Assembly: GCF_965363235.1 (NCBI RefSeq) | Contig: NC_134843.1 | Location: 4,278,001 to 4,342,000, forward strand | From: Mytilus galloprovincialis | Taxonomy: Eukaryota > Mollusca > Bivalvia > Mytilida > Mytilidae | Reading direction: 5' to 3' | Length of the DNA stretch: 64,000 bases | Shown: in pieces, positions 57,791 through 64,000 of the stretch | How the letters are laid out: each line of letters starts with the position of its first letter | How positions within the stretch are numbered: the first letter of the stretch is position 1 | Position numbers and translations under genes: made by a program | Notes under the pieces: generated by a model | What the model was told of the DNA's origin: nothing | Seen by the model: only the letters and a program-made list of their open reading frames with translations | The model's database searches: none

Positions 57791-58112
57791 TGATTCTGGG
57801 GTATCTCATGGGACTGTTCTGGTCAGGTGTTATTTAGTAAATGATATCAGTGATATCTTGGAAAATCGGGTGTATGGCCAGTAGAAACATCCAGATGATC
57901 AGATGCGTAGTGCGAAATAAAGTATAATTTCATTCATAAAAAAGAACAGAGCAGAATGAGTTTTCAGTTGCACATAGCACCAAAATCATTAAAAACTACC
58001 AAAATTAAAAGTAACTTTCAAATTTCAATATTCCTCTTGTGTGAATAGATATAAGTACATGTCTATGTTAACGGGTGTAACATGTGAAGCTGGATCTATT
58101 TACCCTTCCGGA
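57791..58112. other. Non-coding spacer
   Basis: No protein-like frame; nothing recognised. Confidence 0.35.
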
Positions 58113-58320
58113 GCAGCTGAGATCATCCAAAGTTTTGGGTAGGGTTCGTGTTGCTCAGCCTTTAGTTTATATGTTGTGTTTTATGTACAATTGTTAATCT
58201 GTTTGTCTTTTGGTCTTTTTGGCCTTTTTTTTCTTTTTTAGTCATGGCGTTGACGGTTTGTTTTCGACTTCTGAGTTGGAATAACCCTTTGGTATTTTTC
58301 GCCTATCTTTCTTGATGTTT
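58113..58320 (+). repeat. Dispersed mussel repeat, ATGGCGTTGACGGTTTG family
   Basis: GGGTAGGGTTCGTGTTGCTC, TGTTGTGTTTTATGTACAAT, GTCATGGCGTTGACGG and CCCTTTGGTATTTTTCGCC are blocks I recall as a very abundant bivalve repeat, probably the 3' region of a retroelement. Single copy in this window. Confidence 0.5.
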
Positions 58321-59157
58321 TCTTCTATAGAAAAACAGCATACTGAATGAGTGACACTATTTTCACTCGTAATATTATGAAACAAAATTCACGGCTGCTT
58401 GAGAGGTATTGAGTATTCAGAGAAGAATTAAGCGGCATGATATTTAAAGCAGCGTGAACAATTTGATTTTGAAACCTAAGATATGACTACGACTAACTTG
58501 GTGAGGGCACTATGCAAATAATGTATATCCATGTAGGCTACTAATTGTTCGCCACTTTTTGCACATCAATTCGTATTAATTGATTTAAATTCTAAAAGAT
58601 ATAATGTTTTATCTATGTAACTTGATACCAAACACTGAACATACATCAGTATTGCAAGGATTTACTATACAAATCCTTGAGTATTGTAAATGTTGAGAAA
58701 GGCTTTGTATAGTGAGAGAATTTGTCAATTGTTTTCATAAAAATAAAGTATATACAAGTTTCTATTGTAGTTTCCATATTGGATTTTGTCCATACACCAT
58801 TGTCCTATTTTTCTTTTAGGTTTTCTTTCCATTATTATTATACAAGAAAAGATACAACGAAAATCACCAATGTAGAACAACGTTGTTGGGTTGCTATCTT
58901 ATTGACATTGATCAAAATTTAATAAAGAAAAATAAAAAGTCGAACAGACTATCCGGAATCGCATGAACGTCGTACACATGACCTTATCAAATATTTCAAA
59001 AACATAGTCTCATCATCTCCTTGTAATTATTTCAATACTTTATGCTTTGAAATCTTTTAAATTCATTCCTCTGGGTTTTTTCTTTTTCTTGGGAACATGT
59101 GTAATACTATATAAAACATGCCTATGTAGATAAAATTACCAAAAAGAAAAGATGTGA
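58321..59157. other. Non-coding spacer
   Basis: AT-rich, no protein-like frame. ATACATCAGTATTGCAAGG and its near inverse around 58642-58690 could form a short hairpin (ATCCTTGAGTATTG). Nothing else. Confidence 0.3.
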
Positions 59158-59166
59158 GTGTTAATT

Positions 59167-59232
59167 CTTTCTGTTTCCGTTTTCCGTTTCCGTTCCGTTT
59201 TCCGTTTCCGTTCCGTTTTCCGTTTCCGCCGT
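59167..59232 (+). repeat. TTTCCG microsatellite
   Basis: Repeated CCGTTTTCCGTTTCCGTT words, about 66 bases. Family A-like sequence (CAGTTTTCCAGG, TTGATTTGATATTTGG, GTTACAGATCAAGTTC) follows. The pyrimidine-strand CCG tract takes the place of the CGTC stretch seen after other element heads. Confidence 0.8.
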
Positions 59233-59482
59233 TTAGCAACACCCGTCCATCTATCAGTCCGACACATCAGTTTTCCAGGTTTTTATTCTTCATGCTTGAA
59301 GATATTTGATTTGATATTTGGTTTATTGTTTTATCATGACAAGTTACAGATCAAGTTCAAAGGAAAATAACTATAATTTTTTAAAAGACAAAATGACATT
59401 TGGATTTTCTTAGGTTAATTGTTTGAAGCATTTAGTGGTAGGTTTGTTTGTTATTCTTGAAGATATTATTGATTTGATAATT

Positions 59483-60390
59483 GTCTCGCTTGACGGAGTC
59501 AAAAAGCGAGACATAGGTATTCTGTTTCCGGCGTCAACGTCAACAATGTATATTAGTTTGTGATTAGGTCTAGTTTATGATGAACCACTAGTGGTAAGTC
59601 AAAGATATTTGGTATGCAGTTGTATTAGCATTGACACATCTCATTACCATTGAAATTATTTGGCCCTGTCCCCCTTAGTCATGGTCTATTGACTTTGAAA
59701 CATTTGCTTAGTTATCATGTATTAGTTTGTGATTAGGTCAGTTTATGGGGAACCACTAGTTGTAAGTTAATGATAATTGGTATGCAGGTGTATGAGCTTT
59801 GGCATATCTCATTTTCATGGAGATTATTTGGCGCCACCCCCTCTGTCATGGTCTATTGACTTTGAAATTTTTCCTTAGTTTTCATGTATTAGTTTCTGAT
59901 TAGGTCAGTTTATTGGGAACCACTAGTGGTAAGTTAAATGTAATTGGTATACTGTTGTATAAGCATTGTATTGACATATCTCAATTCCATGGAGATTTGT
60001 TGGCCCTCCTCCCTCAGTCACGGTTAATTGACTTTGAAACTTTTGCTAAGTCAGTTTCATGTATTAGTTTGTGATTAGGTTGTTTAATGGGGAACCACTA
60101 GTGGTAGGTCAATGATATTTGGTATGCAGTTGTATTAACATTGGCATATCTCAATAACCATGGAGATTATTTGACCACGCTCCCTCAGTTATGGATAATT
60201 GACTTTGAAATTTTGCTTAGTTTACATGTATAAGTGTGTGTTTAGGTCTGTTTAAAGGGAACTACTTATGATAGGTCAATGGTATTTGGTAAACATGGTT
60301 CATTGACTTTAAATATTTGCAAAACTTACAAGTTAAAGTGTTGCTTTTTTAATTTCAACATTTACATTATCGAAATTACAAAAAGCGAGA
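59483..60390 (+). repeat. Hairpin-headed element, family G
   Basis: GTCTCGC-TTGAC-GGA-GTCAA-AAA-GCGAGAC (59483-59512) is followed by CCGGCGTCAACGTCAAC. Four to five units of about 170-180 bp follow, each with GTATTAGTTTGTGATTAGG, GGGGAACCACTAGTGG, GATATTTGGTATGCAG and TGGTCTATTGACTTTG. GCGAGACATATCTC near 60383 repeats part of the head at the far end. Confidence 0.72.
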
Positions 60391-60630
60391 CATATCTCTG
60401 TGATAGCAGTTTATTGGTTATAACTCTATCATGACAAGTTACAGATCAAGTTGGAATTTTGTTCCGGTCTGGTGATTTTGTGCAGAGTTAGGGTCTTTGG
60501 ACATTCACTTGAATAATCAGTTTTCAGCAGCTTTATTCTTCCATAATACTTGAAGATTTTGACTTGATATATTTATGAAGTTTACACCATGACAAGTTAT
60601 AGATCAAGTTAGAATTTCGCTCCATTACGA
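60391..60630 (+). repeat. Family A-like units beside family G
   Basis: TCATGACAAGTTACAGATCA, GTTCCGGTCTGGTGATTTTG and GAGTTAGGGTCTTTGGAC match the internal units of the element at 15374. This is probably the rest of the element begun at 59167, split by family G. Confidence 0.5.
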
Positions 60631-61813
60631 TGAATTTTCAACCGTGCAATTCTTACAGAATCCTTGTTTATTGGGAAGCTGGAGAGAACCACTGACATTC
60701 AGCAGGGAAACTGACAATCCTAGTCAATTAAGATTGAAGTCGAGCTAAATACATTTAAAAGGTGCCTGTGGAAAATAGCCCCTATTTTCATACCCTTAGT
60801 AACAACTTTGAAGGATTTTTATGCCCCACCTACGATAGAGTTATTCCATATATTTCCTTTTTTTTCTAAATTTTTTTATGACACGCACTGAGATGTCCTT
60901 TGAGGCAAAAAATCAACAAAAACATGTAAAATTGCAACATTGTGCTGTGTTCGTGTAAATAACGTATTTATCTGATGAAAATATTGAAAAAATGTATATG
61001 TCTCTCCAAATATACGGTAAAATTTCCCAATATATATTTTATGAATGGTATTCTCGGCGGTTATGTTAATAAGTAGACTTGCTACATGTCCTTTCCTAAT
61101 TATGTTTTTTCTTTTTTTTTCAATTTTTCCCCTTTAATAATTTTACTGCTATAACTAGGAGGTTACAATTATATTGACATCTCCAAGGGCAATCAGTAGG
61201 CTGGCACTAAATATCAGTAAACATATAAATTAGTAAGAGAGAAATAATAGAAAGGGAATTGTAGCAAGTCTAGTTAACAAGGACCAGATGATATTACAAT
61301 ACCATCAAGTACATTTTTTTTAAGTACCACTCGATATTCTTAGTGCATTTAAAAGTCGTTTGCTTTGAATTCTGTCTCATATAAATCTGTAACTTTAATT
61401 TTGTTAAAAAAAAAAAGGATATTGAGATCGCTCTAATTTCTGTGATTCATCCTTTTTTTAACCTTATTTTAAATACATCAAGATCATGAAATGTACACAC
61501 GACTTGTAATCCGGTTATATGTTGTAATATTCTTTTATAGAATATATCTATAATATGTCTATTAATCATCAAAATATTTGATCACGATTTGATTGTGTCT
61601 GAAACTACAATTACATATGTGTTATACATGTAATATTGAATAGTCTCAGATTGGGTTGAACCGTTCGATATATTTTTGCCCGATAATTATCACTCTAGCG
61701 AAAATTTGTTAATACAGATACATATATATTCAGTCAGTTTAGAGGATATACATACATGTTGAAGGTAAATTGTCCATACAAATCTGTTAATATTGAAATG
61801 ATACCTTTTTATT
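60631..61813. other. Non-coding spacer
   Basis: About 1.2 kb, AT-rich. No frame, repeat or RNA gene recognised. Confidence 0.35.
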
Positions 61814-63300
61814 ATACGACCGCAAAATTTGAAAAAATTTTCGTCGTATATTGCTATCACGTTGGCGTCGTCGTCTGCGTCGTCGTCGTCGTCGTCGTCG
61901 TCGTCCGAATACTTTTAGTTTTCGCACTCTAACTTTAGTAAAAGTGAATGGAAATCTATGAAATTTTAACACAATGTTTATGACCACAAAAGGAAGGTTG
62001 GGATTGATTTTGGGAGTTTTGGTCCCAACATTTTAGGAATTAGGGGCCAAAAAGGGCCCAAATAAGCATTTTCTTGGTTTTCGCACTATAACTTTAGTTT
62101 AAGTTAATAGAAATCTATGAAATTTTGACACAAGGTTTATGACCACAAAAGGAAGGTTTGGATTGATTTTGGGAGTTTTGGTTTCAACAGTTTAGGAATT
62201 AGGGGCCAAAAAAGGGCCCAAATAAGCATTATTCTTGGTTTTCGCACAATAACTTTAGTTTAAGTAAATAGAAATCAATGAAATTTAAACACAATGTTAA
62301 TGACTACAAAAGGAAGGTTGGTAATGATTTTGGGAGTTTAGGTCCCAACAGTTTAGGAATTAGGGGCCAAAAAGGGACCCAAATAAGCATTTTTCTTGGT
62401 TTTCGCACCATAACGTTAGTATAAGTAAATAGAAATCTATGAAATTTAAACACAAGGTTTATGACCATAAAAGGAAGGTTGGTATTGATTTGGGAGTTTT
62501 GGTCCCAACATAATAAGGGGCCCAAAGGGTCCAAAATTAAACTTTGTTTGATTTCATCAAAATTGAATAATTGGGGTTCTTTGATATGCCGAATCTAACT
62601 GTCATGACTGTGTATGTAGATTCTTAACTTTTGGTCCCGTTTTCAAATTGGTCAACATTAAGGTCCAAAGGGTCCAAAATTAAACTTAGTTTGATTTTGA
62701 CAAAAAATGAATCAGTTAGGTTCTTTGATATGCTGAATCTAAAAATGTACTTAGATTCTTGATTATTGGCCCAGTTTTCAAGTTGGTCCAAATCGGGGTC
62801 CAAAATTAAACTTTGTTTGATTTCATCAAAAATTGAATAAATGGGGTTCTTTGATATACCAAATATAACTGTGTATGTAGATTCTTCATTTTTGGTCCTG
62901 TTTTCAAATTGGTCTACACTAAAGTCCAAAGGGTCCAAAATTAAACTTAGTCTGATTTTAACAAAAATTGAAATCTTGGGGTTCTTTGATATGCTGAATC
63001 CAAAAATGTACTTAGATTTTTTATTATGGGCCCAGTTTTCAAGTTGGTCCAAATCAGGATCTAAAATTATTATATTAAGTATTGTGCAATAGCAAGTCTT
63101 TTCAATTGCACAGTATTGCGCAATGGCAAGAAATATCTAATTGCACAATATTGTGAAATAGCAAATTTTTTTTTAATTAGAGTTATCTTTCTTTGTCCAG
63201 AATAGTAAGCAAGAAATATCTAATTGCAAAATATTGTGCAATAGCAAGATTTTTTTTTAATTGGAGTTATCTTTCTTTGTCCAGAATCAACTTAAATCTT
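61814..63300 (+). repeat. Hairpin-headed element, family H, copy 1
   Basis: A T-rich run, then ATACGAC...AAAATT-TGAA-AAAATTTT...GTCGTAT (61814-61849), then a (GTC)n/CGTC tract (61866-61908). Four roughly 165-bp units to about 62520 contain TTTTCGCACTATAACTTTAG, GAAATCTATGAAATTT and AATTAGGGGCCAAAAAGGG. A second unit type with GGGTCCAAAATTAAACTT, GGTTCTTTGATATGC (62520-63060) follows, then TTGCACAATATTGTG words (63080-63250). The Arg-rich frame over the GTC tract is not a gene. Confidence 0.75.
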
Positions 63301-63524
63301 TGTTATATACAATATACAATGTATATTCACTTTTTACTACCAACTGATAAATTAAAATAATCTTTACCATTCAGTGATAACAAGCAGTTTTTTTACATCT
63401 TAATATTTTATGATGTATTTAAATGAGCAGTTATTGTTGCAAACTCCATTAGAAATTTTAATTGAGATTAGTTTTGGAATAAGGGAAAGGGGGATGTGAT
63501 TAAAAAAATTGGGTTCAATTTTTT

Positions 63525-63587
63525 ATACGACCGCAAAATTTGAAAAAATTTTCGTCGTATATTGCTATCACGTTGGCGTCGTCGTCT

Positions 63588-63619
<32 letters not shown>

Positions 63620-64000
63620 CGAATACTTTTAGTTTTCGCACTCTAACTTTAGTAAAACTGAATAGAAATCTATGAAATTTTAACACAAGGTTTATGACCA
63701 CAAAAGGACGGTTGGGATTAATTTTGGGAGTTTTGGTCCCAACATTTTAGGAATTAGGGGCCAAAAAGGGCCCAAATAAGCATTTTCTTGGTTTTCGCAC
63801 TATAACTTTAGTTTAAGTTAATAGAAATCTATGAAATTTTGACACAAAGTTTATGACCACAAAAGAAAGGTTGGGATTGATTTTGGGAGTTTTGGTTCCA
63901 ACAGTTTAGGAATTAGGGGCCAAAAAAGGGCCCAAATAAGCATTATTCTTGGTTTTCGCACAATAACTTTAGTTTAAGTAAATAGAAATCAATGAAATTT
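63525..64000 (+). repeat. Family H, copy 2 (runs off the window)
   Basis: Hairpin ATACGAC...GTCGTAT (63525-63560), GTC tract and first units are nearly identical to 61814 onward (start-to-start 1,711 bp). The high identity suggests a recent tandem duplication or a fresh insertion. The end lies beyond 64000. Confidence 0.75.

Noticed and set aside
61787..61987. Arg-rich frame (also 63468-63701)
   Set aside because: Poly-Arg is the translation of the GTC microsatellite in family H on the minus strand; both copies sit in dispersed repeats.
62624..63052. 142-codon minus-strand frame
   Set aside because: It is internally repetitive (SISKNP and QLENW recur) and coincides with the second unit type of family H.
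15374..63560. Strand bias of hairpin-headed elements as a biological signal
   Set aside because: Clear heads are all on the plus strand, but tandem elements at 45500, 50300 and 55230 look minus-oriented with degraded heads, so the bias may be a detection effect.

Overview
The window is AT-rich, intron-bearing animal DNA, most likely from a bivalve mollusc and probably a mytilid mussel. That attribution rests on the gene structures (GT-AG introns, a HECT ligase gene, a B-box/propeller protein) and on several dispersed repeats I recognise as typical of mussel genomes. It is inference, because no search was possible. No bacterial-style operon, CRISPR array or complete virus is visible.

Three protein-coding genes can be supported. 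(1) 1783-3471, minus: an uninterrupted 562-residue TRIM-like protein with two B-boxes, a coiled coil and a probable beta-propeller, but no RING. (2) 13661-46326, plus: a 15-exon HECT-type E3 ubiquitin ligase of 837 residues, reconstructed here exon by exon with consistent splice sites and phases. It appears to carry a ubiquitin-like (UBX-like) segment before the HECT domain, has the catalytic cysteine, and uses one GC-AG intron. (3) 52884-56418, minus: a two-exon, 385-residue DDE integrase-core protein with an N-terminal helix-turn-helix; its 2.4-kb intron is full of repeats.

Most of the rest is repeats. From left to right: a 233-bp inverted-repeat element built on a TGATTA satellite (5246); an element made of back-to-back ACAAAA/TTTTGT words (7048, with further copies at 26130 and 57790); a decayed LINE (8517); a 344-bp inverted-repeat element holding a hammerhead-ribozyme-like motif (10726); HECT introns packed with MITEs, palindromic elements and nested insertions; a roughly 9.4-kb, 32/33-bp minisatellite that fills HECT intron 11 and is itself interrupted by a 5'-truncated LINE; a cluster of three tRNA-derived SINEs in alternating orientation (43215-43895); and, downstream, more hairpin-headed elements with 150-180-bp internal tandem repeats.

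The best candidate for an undescribed system is that last class. At least eight unrelated-sequence families in this window share one design: a T-rich run, then a 6-9-bp-stem hairpin, then a CGTC/TCCGTC-rich stretch, then diverged tandem units. The design resembles that reported for Pearl/CvE-like bivalve elements and may reflect a common mobilisation mechanism. The second best are the dyad-word element and the TTAA MITE, for which the window itself supplies an empty-site comparison.
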